From: Myxococcota bacterium
GTDB lineage: Bacteria > Myxococcota_A > UBA9160 > UBA4427
DNA: 64,000 nt
NCBI GenBank assembly: GCA_041389495.1
Contig: JAWKRT010000004.1
Span: forward strand, 62,001-126,000
Direction: 5' to 3'
Part shown: piece by piece, positions 45,244 through 54,125 of the stretch
Position numbering within the stretch: the stretch's first letter is position 1
Layout of the letters: each line of letters starts with the position of its first letter
Notes under the pieces: model-generated
Told to the model about the DNA's origin: nothing
Database searches by the model: none
What the model saw: only the letters and a program-made list of their open reading frames with translations
Made by a program: the position numbers and the translations under genes

Positions 45244-45987
45244 TCAGTAGGCGCCGAGCATCCGTCCGGCGAGAGCGAGCACGCAGACGACCAGCACCGG
45301 GCGGATCAGGCGGTCGCCGCCGCGCACGGCCACGCGCGCGCCGAGCCACCCGCCCGCCGCGAAGCCCGCGGTGAGGACGGCGGCCTGCGGCCACGCGACC
45401 TGTCCGCTCGCGATGAAGACCGGCACGGCGACGAGCGTGAGCGCGCCCACGACGAGCACCTTGATCGCGTTCGCGGTCACGAGGTCGACGCCCGTGCGCG
45501 CGACGGCGAGGAGGAGCGCGATCCCGACCCCCGCCTGGAAGGCGCCGCCGTAGAGGCCGATGGCGAAGAACACGAGCGCGCTCGCCCAGCGCGGCCACGG
45601 CGGCGCCGACTCGCCCGGCGCGCGCGCGCGCGGCGGGCGCAGCGTGGGCGCGAGCACGAGCAGCATCACGAGGCCGAAGGCGCGCTCGAAGACGTCGTCC
45701 GCGAGGCGCGACACGGCGATCGCCCCGATCAGCGAGCCCGCGCCGACGGGCACGAGCACGGGCAGCGAGCGGGCGAGCCCGTCGACGCCCGCGCGTCGGA
45801 ACGAGGAGACCGCGGCGACGTTCTGCGCGAGGATGCCGATCCGGTTGGTACCGTTCGCGAGCGTTCCCGGAAGCCCGAGCATCACGAGCAGCGGCACGGT
45901 GAGCATCGAGCCGCCGCCGGCGAGCGTGTTGACGACGCCCGCGAAGGCGCCGCCGGCCGCGAGGGCGGCGATCTCGACGGGGCTCAT
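45244..45987 (-). CDS. TauE/SafE-family anion (sulfite) exporter/permease
   Basis: 247 residues, about eight membrane helices. Family motifs in both halves: AGVVNTLAGGGSMLTVPLLV with NGTNRIGILAQNVAAVSSF, and ALVFFAIGLYGGAFQAGVGI with VTANAIKVLVVGALTLVAV. Family members move sulfite, sulfonates or other organic anions; substrate unknown here. ATG 45987 has GGGAGGTGG upstream. Divergent from the S9 peptidase gene. Confidence 0.9.
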   Translation of the reverse strand: MSPVEIAALAAGGAFAGVVNTLAGGGSMLTVPLLVMLGLPGTLANGTNRIGILAQNVAAVSSFRRAGVDGLARSLPVLVPVGAGSLIGAIAVSRLADDVFERAFGLVMLLVLAPTLRPPRARAPGESAPPWPRWASALVFFAIGLYGGAFQAGVGIALLLAVARTGVDLVTANAIKVLVVGALTLVAVPVFIASGQVAWPQAAVLTAGFAAGGWLGARVAVRGGDRLIRPVLVVCVLALAGRMLGAY

Positions 45988-46119
45988 CCCACCTCCCGGG
46001 CGCGCTCGCGAGGCGCACCCAGCCCGCGCGCGTGGAGCGCGCGAGGATGCGGCGCGCGTGCACCGCGCGTCAACTCGGGCCGCGCGCGGGGCGGCCGCGC
46101 GCACGGAAGGGAGAGGACG

Positions 46120-48060
46120 ATCGCCACCGCAGCCGGGCGCGCCGAGCGCCCCTACGGAAGCTGGGCGTCGCCGCTCGGCGCGGACGACGTGGCGCGCGCG
46201 CGCACGCGCTATGCGGAGTCGCGCGTGCACCGCGGTGCCGTCTACTGGGTCGAGGGGCGCCCCGAGGAGGGCGGCCGCTGCGCGCTCGTCCGCAGCACGC
46301 GCGACGCCGACCCGTGCGAGGTCTCGCCGCGCGGTGCGAGCGTGCGCACGCGCGTGCACGAGTACGGCGGCGGCGCGTACTGCGCGAGCGGCGGACGCCT
46401 GTTCCTCGTCGACGACGCGACGGGAACCCTGTGCGAGCCCGGTCGCGGCGTCTACGGGGAGCGCGGCGCGCGCTACGCCGACCTCGCGCTCCACCCGTCG
46501 GGCGCGTGGCTCGCCTGCGTCGAGGAGCGCGCGCGCGAGGGCGCCGAGCCCTCGAACCGGCTCGTCGCGCTGCGCGTCGCGCCCGGCGCGGCGGACGCGC
46601 GCGAGCGCGCCGCGCCGATCGAGTCGCGCCACGACTTCGCGAGCTCGCCCGCGTTCTCGCCCGACGGCGCGTGGCTCGCGTGGCTCGCGTGGAGCCATCC
46701 GCACATGCCGTGGGACGCGACGTCGCTCTTCGTCGCGCCGTGCGGGCCGGGCGGGCTGCGCGGCGCGCCGCACCGCATCGCGGGCGGCAGCGGCGAGTCG
46801 ATCTTCCAGCCGCGCTTCGCACCCGACGGCCGTCTCGTCTTCGCGAGCGATCGCAGCGGCTGGTGGAACCTCTTCGCCGCGGACGTCGAGCGCGGTGGCG
46901 CGCCCGTGCCGCTCGGCCCGATGGTCGCGGAGTTCGGCGCGCCGCAGTGGGGCCTCGGGATGTCGCGCTTCGACTTCGTCGACGCGGACACGCTGCTCTG
47001 CGCGACCGAGCGCGACGGCGTGGCGACGCTCGGGCTGCTGTCGCTCGCGACGGGCGAGCTGCGTGCGCTCGGCCTGCCGTTCACGTCCGTCGACTCGGTG
47101 CGCGTCGAGCGCGGTCTCGCGTGCTTCGTCGCGGCCGGGCCGCGGAGCGGCGAGGCGGTGTACGCCTACGAGGTGCGCGAGCGCCGGCTGCACCGGCTCG
47201 CGGGCTCCGCCGAGGACGCGGATGCGGTCGAGGACCTCGCCGCGCCCGAGTCGATCGACGTCGCGAGCGCGAGCGGGCGGCGCGTGCAGGCCTTCTTCTA
47301 CGCGCCCGCGTCGCGTCGCTTCGCGGCGCCGGCGCGCGAGCGGCCGCCGCTCGTCGTGTGGAGCCACGGCGGGCCGACCGGCGTCGCGCACCCCGTGCAC
47401 CGGCCCGCCCTCCAGTTCTGGACGTCGCGCGGCTTCGCGGTCGTCGACGTCAACTACGCGGGCTCGACGAGCTTCGGACGCGCGGCGCGCGAGCGGCTCG
47501 ACGGGCAGTGGGGCGTCGCGGACGTCGAGGACTGCCTGGCCGTCGCGGTCGCGCTCGCGCGCGAGGGGCGCGTCGACGGCGACCGGCTGCTCGCGAGTGG
47601 CGGCAGCGCGGGCGGCTTCACGACGCTGTGCGCGCTCGTCTTCCACGACGTCCTGCGCGCGGGCGCGAGCCACTACGGCATCGGCGACCTCGAGGCGCTC
47701 GCGCGCGACACGCACAAGTTCGAGTCGCACTACACGGACCGGCTCGTGGCGCCGTATCCGGAGGGCGCCGCGACGTACCGCGCGCGCTCGCCGCTTCGTC
47801 ACGCGGCGCGCCTCGCGCGGCCGGTCGTCTTCTTCCAGGGAGCCGAGGACCGCGTCGTGCCGCCGGCGCAGGCGCGCGAGATGGTCGCGGTGCTCGCGGA
47901 GCGCGGGCTGCCGCACGCCTACGTCGAGTTCGAGGGCGAGGGGCACGGGTTCCGCCGGGCCGAGAGCATCGCGTGCGCGCTCGACACCGAGCTCGCCTTC
48001 TACGGCGCGGTGCTCGGCATCGACGTCGAGGCCCCGCGCGCGCGAAGGGCGGGGTGGTAG
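46120..48060 (+). CDS. S9 family (prolyl oligopeptidase/acylaminoacyl-type) serine peptidase, non-canonical start
   Basis: About 646 residues, no signal peptide. Beta-propeller with WD40-like repeats (SSPAFSPDGAWLAWLAWSHP; IFQPRFAPDGRLVFASDRSG), then the alpha/beta hydrolase: PPLVVWSHGGPTGVAHPVHR, nucleophile in LLASGGSAGGFTTLCALVF, Asp in FFQGAEDRVVPP and His in FEGEGHGF. The family's conserved N-terminus (PYGSWASPLGADDVA) lies before any in-frame ATG/GTG/TTG; the first is GTG 46189, which would cut into it. A strong GGAAGGGAGAGG site precedes ATC 46120, so an AUC start, or a base error, is likely. Confidence 0.8.
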   Translation: MATAAGRAERPYGSWASPLGADDVARARTRYAESRVHRGAVYWVEGRPEEGGRCALVRSTRDADPCEVSPRGASVRTRVHEYGGGAYCASGGRLFLVDDATGTLCEPGRGVYGERGARYADLALHPSGAWLACVEERAREGAEPSNRLVALRVAPGAADARERAAPIESRHDFASSPAFSPDGAWLAWLAWSHPHMPWDATSLFVAPCGPGGLRGAPHRIAGGSGESIFQPRFAPDGRLVFASDRSGWWNLFAADVERGGAPVPLGPMVAEFGAPQWGLGMSRFDFVDADTLLCATERDGVATLGLLSLATGELRALGLPFTSVDSVRVERGLACFVAAGPRSGEAVYAYEVRERRLHRLAGSAEDADAVEDLAAPESIDVASASGRRVQAFFYAPASRRFAAPARERPPLVVWSHGGPTGVAHPVHRPALQFWTSRGFAVVDVNYAGSTSFGRAARERLDGQWGVADVEDCLAVAVALAREGRVDGDRLLASGGSAGGFTTLCALVFHDVLRAGASHYGIGDLEALARDTHKFESHYTDRLVAPYPEGAATYRARSPLRHAARLARPVVFFQGAEDRVVPPAQAREMVAVLAERGLPHAYVEFEGEGHGFRRAESIACALDTELAFYGAVLGIDVEAPRARRAGW

Positions 48061-48063
48061 GCT
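48055..48063 (+). promoter_or_regulatory. Extended -10 of the APH-like kinase gene, predicted leaderless
   Basis: TGGTAGGCT, overlapping the last codon and stop of the S9 peptidase gene. Its last T is 9 nt before ATG 48072, the same geometry as at lptC. No Shine-Dalgarno is present. Confidence 0.4.
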
Positions 48064-48071
48064 CGCGCGCC

Positions 48072-49145
48072 ATGGCAGCGACCGACGGCGACGTGATCGA
48101 GGTCCGGCCCGACGAGCGCATCGACGCGGCGCGCGTCGCCGACTTCCTGCGCGACCGCGTCGAGGGCGGCGACCTCCCGCTCGCCGTGCGCCAGTTCGGC
48201 GGGGGCCACGCGAACCTCACCTACCTGCTTCGCTATGCGAGCCCGGACGGCGCGCGCGCGTTCGAGTACGTGCTGCGGCGCCCGCCGCTCGGGCCGGTCG
48301 CGAAGGGCGCGCACGACATGCACCGCGAGTACCGCGCGCTCTCCGTCCTGTGGCAGGCGTTCCCGTACGCGCCGCGCGCGCTCGTCTACAGCGACGACGT
48401 CTCGATCGTCGGCGCGGAGTTCCTCGTGATGGAGCGCCGCGACGGCGTCGTCGTCCGCGGCGCGGTGCCCGCGGTGTTCGGCGGCGGCCGCGATCCCGTC
48501 GCCAACCGCAAGCTCTCGCTCGTCGTCGTCGACACGCTCGCCGAGCTGCACGGCGTCGACGCGGCGGCGCTCGGGCTCGACGCGCTCGGCCGGCCGGACG
48601 GCTTCCTCGAACGGCAGGTCCGCGGCTGGGCCGAGCGCTACGAGCGGGCGAAGACGAGCGACGATCCGACGCCGGGCGAGGTGGCGCGCTGGCTCGCCGA
48701 CCACCGGCCCGCGTCGCCGCCGCCCGCGCTCCTCCACAACGACTGGAAGCTCGACAACATGGCCGTCGCGCCCGACGACCCGGGCCGCTGCGTCGCCGTC
48801 TACGACTGGGACATGTGCACGATCGGCGACCCGCTCTGCGACCTCGGCACGACGCTCTGCTCGTGGCGCGCGAAGGGCGACGCATCGGAGGGGAACCCGG
48901 GCGCGATGCCGGTCGGCGAGGGCTTCCTCACCGACGACGAAGGAGCCGCGCGCTACTGCGAGCGCACCGGGACCGACCCGGCGGTCGTCCCGTACTACCA
49001 GGTGTTCGGCATCTTCAAGATGGGCGTCGTCATCCAGCAGATCTACTTCCGCTACGCGCAGGGGCAGACGCAGGACGCGCGCTTCGCGCGGATGGATGCG
49101 CTCGCGCACGCGCTCTTCGCGCGCGCGGCCGCGCGGCGTCCCTAG
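48072..49145 (+). CDS. APH-fold phosphotransferase (ACAD10/11-type kinase domain)
   Basis: 357 residues. N-lobe QFGGGHANLTYLLRY and YVLRRPPLGPVAKGAHDMHR (ATP lysine region), catalytic loop PALLHNDWKLDNMAV with Asp, and YDWDMCTIGDPLCDLGTTL with metal Asp. Closest in pattern to the kinase that phosphorylates 4-hydroxyacyl-CoA in ACAD10/11-type lipid breakdown, rather than to antibiotic kinases; this is inference. No acyl-CoA dehydrogenase gene adjoins it. Confidence 0.85.
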   Translation: MAATDGDVIEVRPDERIDAARVADFLRDRVEGGDLPLAVRQFGGGHANLTYLLRYASPDGARAFEYVLRRPPLGPVAKGAHDMHREYRALSVLWQAFPYAPRALVYSDDVSIVGAEFLVMERRDGVVVRGAVPAVFGGGRDPVANRKLSLVVVDTLAELHGVDAAALGLDALGRPDGFLERQVRGWAERYERAKTSDDPTPGEVARWLADHRPASPPPALLHNDWKLDNMAVAPDDPGRCVAVYDWDMCTIGDPLCDLGTTLCSWRAKGDASEGNPGAMPVGEGFLTDDEGAARYCERTGTDPAVVPYYQVFGIFKMGVVIQQIYFRYAQGQTQDARFARMDALAHALFARAAARRP

Positions 49146-49219
49146 ACGCGTGCGGCGGCGGAGGAGCGCGCGCGCGCCCGCGGCCGCGTGCGGGGCGCGC
49201 CGCACGGCGCGGCCCCGCG

Positions 49220-49280
49220 GCGCGCGAGCTCGGGGCGCGCGAGCTCGGGGCGTGCGATCTCGGGGGCCCGCGATGCCGGG
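49220..49280 (+). repeat. 15-bp tandem repeat before a lipoprotein gene
   Basis: GCGCGCGAGCTCGGG occurs twice exactly (49220-49234, 49235-49249), once with two changes (49250-49264) and once degenerate (49266-49280). The ATG at 49273 lies in the degenerate copy. Confidence 0.75.
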
Positions 49281-50316
49281 GCGCGCGCGGGCTTCGTGCG
49301 CGTTCGCCGCGTGCGCGCTCGCGGCGTGCGCACTCCTCGCCTGCGCGCCCGGTGCGGGTGGCTTCGACGTCGGCGCGCTCGCGCGCGCGCACCCCGGGCT
49401 GCGCGCGGTCGGCCCCGCGCGCCTCGGCGACCTCGCGCCGCACTTCTGGGTGGCGGCCGGCGAGCGCATCGACTTCGCGTGTCGCTGGCGCGGCGACGCG
49501 CCGGTGGGCGTGCACGTCGCCGGCGCCATCGCGGCGCGCGAGCGCGCACTCGTCGCGCGCGCCGTCGAGGCGCTCGCGGGTGCCACCGGGCTCGCACTGC
49601 GGGTCGAGTCCGCCCCCGCGGCGCCCGGCGCGCGCGCGATCGAGCTCGCGATCGCGGACGGGCCGTCGCCGGACGATCCGCAGCGCGCGCTCGCGCGCAG
49701 CGGCGATGCGACGGCCGACTGCGCCGTCCGCGCGCCGCCGTTCGGCGGCCGCGAGGCGGCGGGGGAGGGCGCGCTCCCGGCGGAGCTCGTTGCCGCCTCG
49801 GTGCGCGTTGCGCGCGCGCGCGCCGATGCGCTCGGCCGCGTCGTCGCGCTCGACGACGACGAGCTCCTCGGCGCGCTGCTGCACGAGCTCGGGCCCGCGC
49901 TCGGATTCGCGGGCCACGCGCGCGCGGGCGAGACGGTGATGCGCGGGGCGCCGGTCGAGGTGCGGCGCATCGCGCGCGGCGTCGCGGCCGGGCGGCCGCT
50001 GCGCGACGCGACGCTGCGCGCGCTCTACGCGCTTCCGAGCGGCGCGATCGTGGCGCGCGCGCCGGTCGACGAGGTCACGGCTGCGACGGCGAGCGTCTTC
50101 GCCGACGCGAGGGCGGAGGGCGCCGAGCTCCGCTCGCGCGCGGGCGACGCGTCGAGCGAGGTGTGGTGGCGCGCGCCGGACGGCGCGCGCGCGGCGCTCC
50201 GCAGCTTCCGCGCCGCGGGGTCCGCCGCGTGGAGTCGGCCGTTCGCGCTCCGCGCCAATGCCGCCGCCCGCGCGGCGATCCGCGAGCGGGCGCGGCGCGC
50301 GGCGTCGCCGCCGTGA
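49273..50316 (+). CDS. Putative zincin-like lipoprotein with a missing zinc-binding histidine
   Basis: 347 residues. Lipoprotein signal (AFAACALAACALLACAPG, lipobox LLAC). Middle domain similar to predicted metalloproteases of matrixin-like fold; the helix reads DDELLGALLHELGPALGFAG then HARAG. The expected HExxHxxGxxH would be HELGHALGFAGH, but the second His is Pro (CCC in place of CAC), so catalysis is probably lost unless this is a base error. Ends SSEVWWRAPDG...SFRAAGSAAWSRPFALRAN. ATG 49273 lies in a tandem repeat; start uncertain. Convergent with the DnaJ gene (18 bp). Confidence 0.65.
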   Translation: MPGRARASCAFAACALAACALLACAPGAGGFDVGALARAHPGLRAVGPARLGDLAPHFWVAAGERIDFACRWRGDAPVGVHVAGAIAARERALVARAVEALAGATGLALRVESAPAAPGARAIELAIADGPSPDDPQRALARSGDATADCAVRAPPFGGREAAGEGALPAELVAASVRVARARADALGRVVALDDDELLGALLHELGPALGFAGHARAGETVMRGAPVEVRRIARGVAAGRPLRDATLRALYALPSGAIVARAPVDEVTAATASVFADARAEGAELRSRAGDASSEVWWRAPDGARAALRSFRAAGSAAWSRPFALRANAAARAAIRERARRAASPP

Positions 50317-50334
50317 CCCGGGGTGGCGCGGCGC

Positions 50335-51855
50335 TCAGCTGACCGACGGGTCGAGCTTGCGCGCCTTCGCGACGTGCGAGTTGGCGTCGTTCACGTGGCC
50401 CTGCGCGCGCAGCACGAGGCCGAGCCACATGTGGGCGCGCGCATCCTCGGGAGCGATGCCGATCGCGACCTCGAGCGACGACCGCGCGGCGTCGAGGTCG
50501 GGCGGGTTGCGCTTGAAGAGCGCGAAGCCGAGCAGCGCGTGGTAGGCGGGCTCGCTGGGCCAGAGCTTCGCGGCGCGTTCGAGCAGCTCCACCGCGCCGC
50601 GGAAGTCGCCCATCTTCACGAGCACCTCGCCCTTGCGGAAGAAGCTCTCCGCCTGCGCGAGCAGCGCGACGTCGACCTGGTCGTCCGAGCCGCCCGATGC
50701 GACCGCGTCGTCGTACTGCTTGCGGCGCTTCGGATCGGAGAGGACCTCGTTCGCCTCCGCGAGCGCGGCGAACACCTCGGCCGCCTGCGCCTTGACGTCG
50801 CCGAGGCCGAGGCGCGCGAGCTTGTCGGGGTGGAACTGCTTGGCCGCCTTGAAGTAGGCCTTCTTGATCGTCGCGGCGTTCGCGTCGGCGGGCACGCCGA
50901 GCAGCGCGTAGTGGTCGCCCGACTCGATCCTCTCGTAGAGGTCGAGGACGCGCTTGCGCATCTCCTCGGCCTCGGGGCTCGCGCCGTCGGCGCGCGACGC
51001 GCTCGCGGCCGTGGCCGCGCGGGCGCGCGCCGCACCGCGCGCGGCGGCGGAGTCCGCGGCGCCGACGACCTCGATCTCGATCTCGGGCGGGGCCTCGTCG
51101 CCCGCGGCGCCTGCGCCCGCGCGCGGCGCGGCGTCGTCCGCCGGCGCGTCCGCGAGCGCGACGAGGCCGACGCGGTGTGCGACCCAGAGGCCGGCGAGCG
51201 CGAGCGGCTCGCGGAACACGAGGCCGACGACCGTCTCGAGCGTGCGGCGACCGTCGAGCACGCGCTCGAGCTGGAGGACGGCGACCTCGTCGTCACACAG
51301 GCGCCGCAGCGCCTCGCCGAACGCGGGCGCGGCGCTCGCGTGGCGCGCGCGATCGGCGTGGAGCCCGAGCGCGATGCGCTCGGGCGTCCAGGTGCGCGCG
51401 ATGCCGCGGAGGGCGAGGGCGAGCGGGTCGGCGCGCAGCGCGCGGGCCTCCGCCGCGTTCGCGGCGGTGCCCGGCTCGAAGCGCGCGGATCCGTCCGGCC
51501 ATGCGAAGGCGTCGAGCGCGCACGCGGCGATGCGCTCGCGCATCGCCGCGATCAGGCGCTTCGGCTCGACGGCCTTCGTCGCGGCGAGCGCGGCGGCCTC
51601 GCTCGAGCGGCGCTCCTTCGCGAGCGATCGCGCGCGCGTCGCGGCCTCGGCGCCGATCTCGCCCGCGTCCTCGAGGCGCGCGATCAGCGCCTCGCGCGGC
51701 AGGCTCGACTCGGCCGCCACGAGGAAGCCGTCGGCGAAGCCGAGCTGCTTGGTCGTGCGCGCGCGCTCGAGGTGGAGCGTTCCGGTCGCGCGCGCGGCGT
51801 GCAGCTCGACGAGCAGCTCGGCGAGCGGTCGGTTCGCGAGATCGGCGGGTTCCAT
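50335..51855 (-). CDS. DUF4388 (PatA-N-like), J-domain and TPR protein
   Basis: 506 residues. N-terminal DUF4388/PATAN-like domain (LANRPLAELLVELHAARATG, TLHLERARTTKQLGFADG, about 1-110), further helical repeats to 250, an Ala-rich acidic linker, a J domain with HPD motif at about 325-385 (DHYALLGVPADANAATIKKA, AAKQFHPDKLA), and TPR-like helices to the end. Such proteins occur in social or predatory delta-type genomes, probably as chaperone-linked regulators; function not shown. Last of a likely operon with the V4R and HD-GYP genes (gaps 51 and 85 bp). Confidence 0.85.
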   Translation of the reverse strand: MEPADLANRPLAELLVELHAARATGTLHLERARTTKQLGFADGFLVAAESSLPREALIARLEDAGEIGAEAATRARSLAKERRSSEAAALAATKAVEPKRLIAAMRERIAACALDAFAWPDGSARFEPGTAANAAEARALRADPLALALRGIARTWTPERIALGLHADRARHASAAPAFGEALRRLCDDEVAVLQLERVLDGRRTLETVVGLVFREPLALAGLWVAHRVGLVALADAPADDAAPRAGAGAAGDEAPPEIEIEVVGAADSAAARGAARARAATAASASRADGASPEAEEMRKRVLDLYERIESGDHYALLGVPADANAATIKKAYFKAAKQFHPDKLARLGLGDVKAQAAEVFAALAEANEVLSDPKRRKQYDDAVASGGSDDQVDVALLAQAESFFRKGEVLVKMGDFRGAVELLERAAKLWPSEPAYHALLGFALFKRNPPDLDAARSSLEVAIGIAPEDARAHMWLGLVLRAQGHVNDANSHVAKARKLDPSVS

Positions 51856-51906
51856 CGGCGCGCTCGCTGCTCCCTCCGCGCGCGCGGGCGCGCGACGCCG
51901 GCGTCG

Positions 51907-52887
51907 TCAGGCCGCGTGTCGCTGGACCTCGGCGATCAGGAACGCGGCCGCGATCGCCTCGGACAGGTCCTTGCGGACGATCAGGTGTCCGGCCTCGAGC
52001 CCCGCGACGACCGGCTCCGCGAGCGGCGCGACGCCCGTCAGGATCGGCTCCGCGCTCCAGGCCTCGACCGTCTCGATCGCGCGCTCGATCGCCGCGGCGT
52101 CGAAGGCCTCGTCGATCATGCGGTCGCGCAGGTCGATCACGACGGCGCGGATCTCGCGGATGCCGACGTCGCGCGAGAGCGCCTCCGTCGTGCGCAGGAG
52201 CTCGTCGGCGTTCGTGAAGGGCATGATCATCACGGGCCCCCAGATGTGCACGAGCGGCGCGTCGGGCTCGAACTCGCCCTCGCTCTCGATCATGTCGGGG
52301 CGCGGTCCGGACGGCGAGCGCAGCGCGAGTGCGCGATAGACGTCGAGGTCGATGCCGCTCACGATGTCCAGGAACGCGAGCGTCGCGGGCGAGGCGGCCG
52401 CCGCGCTCGCGGCCTGCTCCCACGCGTCGACCTCGCGCGCGACGAACGCGCACTCGCCCTCGCCGCAGCCCGCACACGCGTGCTCCACCGCGATCACGTT
52501 CGCGTCGAGCGTTCCCGAGAGCCAACCCGACGTGTAGCCGCACGAGAGCCAGCAGGTGGGCGCGTCGGCAGGGCCGAGCTTCGCGAGCCAGGCGCCGGCT
52601 TCGTGGCGCTCGGGCCAGCGGCCCGTGACGCACCAGCCCGCGCCCGCGCCGCTCGGTGCGGCGATCTCCATCTCGAGGGCGGGGAACATGCGGCCGCCGC
52701 TGCCGGCGTCGTGCGGGGCGGTCGAGAGCAGGCCGCGCGCGACGGCGCGATCGGCGTCGCGCAGGCCGTGCATCAGCCCGATCTGGAACAGCGTGCGCGC
52801 CGCGCGGTCGTAGCCGAGCTCGTCCTCGAGCTCGACCAGCAGCGCGGCCAGCAGCCGTCCGTCGAGGAACAGCTTCGGCTCGGTCAT
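51907..52887 (-). CDS. V4R-domain plus STAS-like sensor protein
   Basis: 326 residues, no HTH or kinase domain. N-terminal XylR_N/V4R part (LVELEDELGYDRAARTLFQI ... SGWLSGTLDANVIAVEHACA) ending in the metal/ligand motif HACAGCGEGECAFVAREVD. The C-terminal ~110 residues (PLVHIWGPVMIMPFTNADEL ... REIRAVVIDLRDRMI) look like a STAS domain. The pair suggests a ligand sensor passing a signal by protein contact. ATG 52887 is preferred (GGAGG 10 nt upstream) over GTG 52962, which lacks a ribosome site. Confidence 0.75.
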   Translation of the reverse strand: MTEPKLFLDGRLLAALLVELEDELGYDRAARTLFQIGLMHGLRDADRAVARGLLSTAPHDAGSGGRMFPALEMEIAAPSGAGAGWCVTGRWPERHEAGAWLAKLGPADAPTCWLSCGYTSGWLSGTLDANVIAVEHACAGCGEGECAFVAREVDAWEQAASAAAASPATLAFLDIVSGIDLDVYRALALRSPSGPRPDMIESEGEFEPDAPLVHIWGPVMIMPFTNADELLRTTEALSRDVGIREIRAVVIDLRDRMIDEAFDAAAIERAIETVEAWSAEPILTGVAPLAEPVVAGLEAGHLIVRKDLSEAIAAAFLIAEVQRHAA

Positions 52888-52972
52888 CAGGGTCGCCTCC
52901 GGGCCGAAGCCGAGGGCGGCCAGAGTCGCGAGGTCCCGCGACTCGTCGGGGGGGCACGTCACTGTGGGGGGG

Positions 52973-54100
52973 TCATCCTTCCAGGAATGCGTAGATGTCG
53001 AACTTCTGGTGCGTCTGGATGAAGGTCTCGCCCTCGTCCTCGAGCAGCGTGAGGAAGGCCTCGACGACCGTGGGGTCGAACTGGCTCCCGGAGTACTTGT
53101 GGAGCTCGCGCACGACGACGTCGAGCGGGAGCGCGTTGCGGTAGGGGCGGTTGCTCGTCATCGCCTCGACCGTGTCGGCGACGAGGATGACGCGCGACGG
53201 GAGCGGGATCTGATCGCCGCGCAGGCGATACGGGTAGCCGCTGTCCGAGCCGTCGAACCACTCGTGGTGGTGGCGCACGCAGGGGACGATCTCGCGCAGG
53301 AACTCGACCGGCTCGAGGATGCGCGCCCCGATCTCGGGGTGCTTCTTGATCTCCTCGTACTCGGCGTCGTCGAGGCGCGCGGGCTTCGTGATGATGGCGT
53401 CGGGAATGCCGATCTTGCCGATGTCGTGCAGGATGCCGGAGATGTAGACGCGCTCGATCATCTCCTTGCGCATGCCCATCTGGCGCGCGATGCGCGAGGC
53501 GTAGACGCCGACCCGCTCCGAGTGGCCGCGCGTGTACGCGTCCTTGGCGTCGATCGCCTCGGCGAGGGCGCGCACCGTCTGCACGTAGCCCGTGCGCAGC
53601 TCGAGGTTCTTCTCCGCGAGCTGGCGCGTGCGCTCGCGGACCTTGTTCTCCAGGTTCCGGTTCATGTCCTGGAGCTTGAAGTTCTGTTCGCGCGTGACCT
53701 GGTTGAGCCGCTTGATCTCGCGCTTCAGGTCGTGGTGGTCGAAGGCCTGGCGCAGCGTCGCCTTGAGCTCGTCGTCGTTCCAGGGCTTCGTGATCAGGCG
53801 GAAGATCTCGCCGCGGTTGATCGCCTCGACGGCGATCGTCATCTCCGTGTAGCCGGTGAGCATCATGCGCACGATGTCGGGGCTGCGCTCGCGGATCGTC
53901 GACAGCATGTCGACGCCGCTCATCTCGGGCATGCGCTGATCGGAGACCACGACCTGGGGCGATTCGCGCTCGACCAGCGCGATCGCCTCCGAGGGGCGCG
54001 ACGCGGTGAGCACGTTCATGGGCTCGTTGCGGAGCAGGCGCTGCAGCGCCTTGAGGATGTTCACCTCGTCGTCGACGAACAACACCGTGTGGTCGTGCAC
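52973..54100 (-). CDS. Response regulator with HD-GYP domain (RpfG-type c-di-GMP phosphodiesterase)
   Basis: 375 residues. REC domain (HTVLFVDDEVNILKALQRLL; acceptor Asp in VVVSDQRMPEMSGVD; Lys in FRLITKPWNDDEL), a coiled-coil linker about 120-170, then HD-GYP: ISGILHDIGKIGIPDAII (HD), HPEIGARIL, VRHHHEWFDGSDSGYPYRL (GYP) and ILVADTVEAMTSNRPYRNAL. Expected to degrade cyclic di-GMP. GTG 54100 has GGGGGAG upstream. A sigma-28-like promoter lies just before it. Confidence 0.92.
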   Translation of the reverse strand: MHDHTVLFVDDEVNILKALQRLLRNEPMNVLTASRPSEAIALVERESPQVVVSDQRMPEMSGVDMLSTIRERSPDIVRMMLTGYTEMTIAVEAINRGEIFRLITKPWNDDELKATLRQAFDHHDLKREIKRLNQVTREQNFKLQDMNRNLENKVRERTRQLAEKNLELRTGYVQTVRALAEAIDAKDAYTRGHSERVGVYASRIARQMGMRKEMIERVYISGILHDIGKIGIPDAIITKPARLDDAEYEEIKKHPEIGARILEPVEFLREIVPCVRHHHEWFDGSDSGYPYRLRGDQIPLPSRVILVADTVEAMTSNRPYRNALPLDVVVRELHKYSGSQFDPTVVEAFLTLLEDEGETFIQTHQKFDIYAFLEG

Positions 54101-54125
54101 GTGGCTCCCCCGGTCGTGGGGGACG

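Noticed and set aside
40715..45250. 1511-codon plus-strand open frame opposite the hybrid kinase
   Set aside because: Mirror of the kinase coding frame with low-complexity Arg/Ala/Glu/Val composition; no recognisable domain.
52887..52962. Earlier GTG start for the V4R-STAS protein at 52962
   Set aside because: No Shine-Dalgarno there and the added 25 residues are not part of the domain; ATG 52887 has GGAGG upstream.
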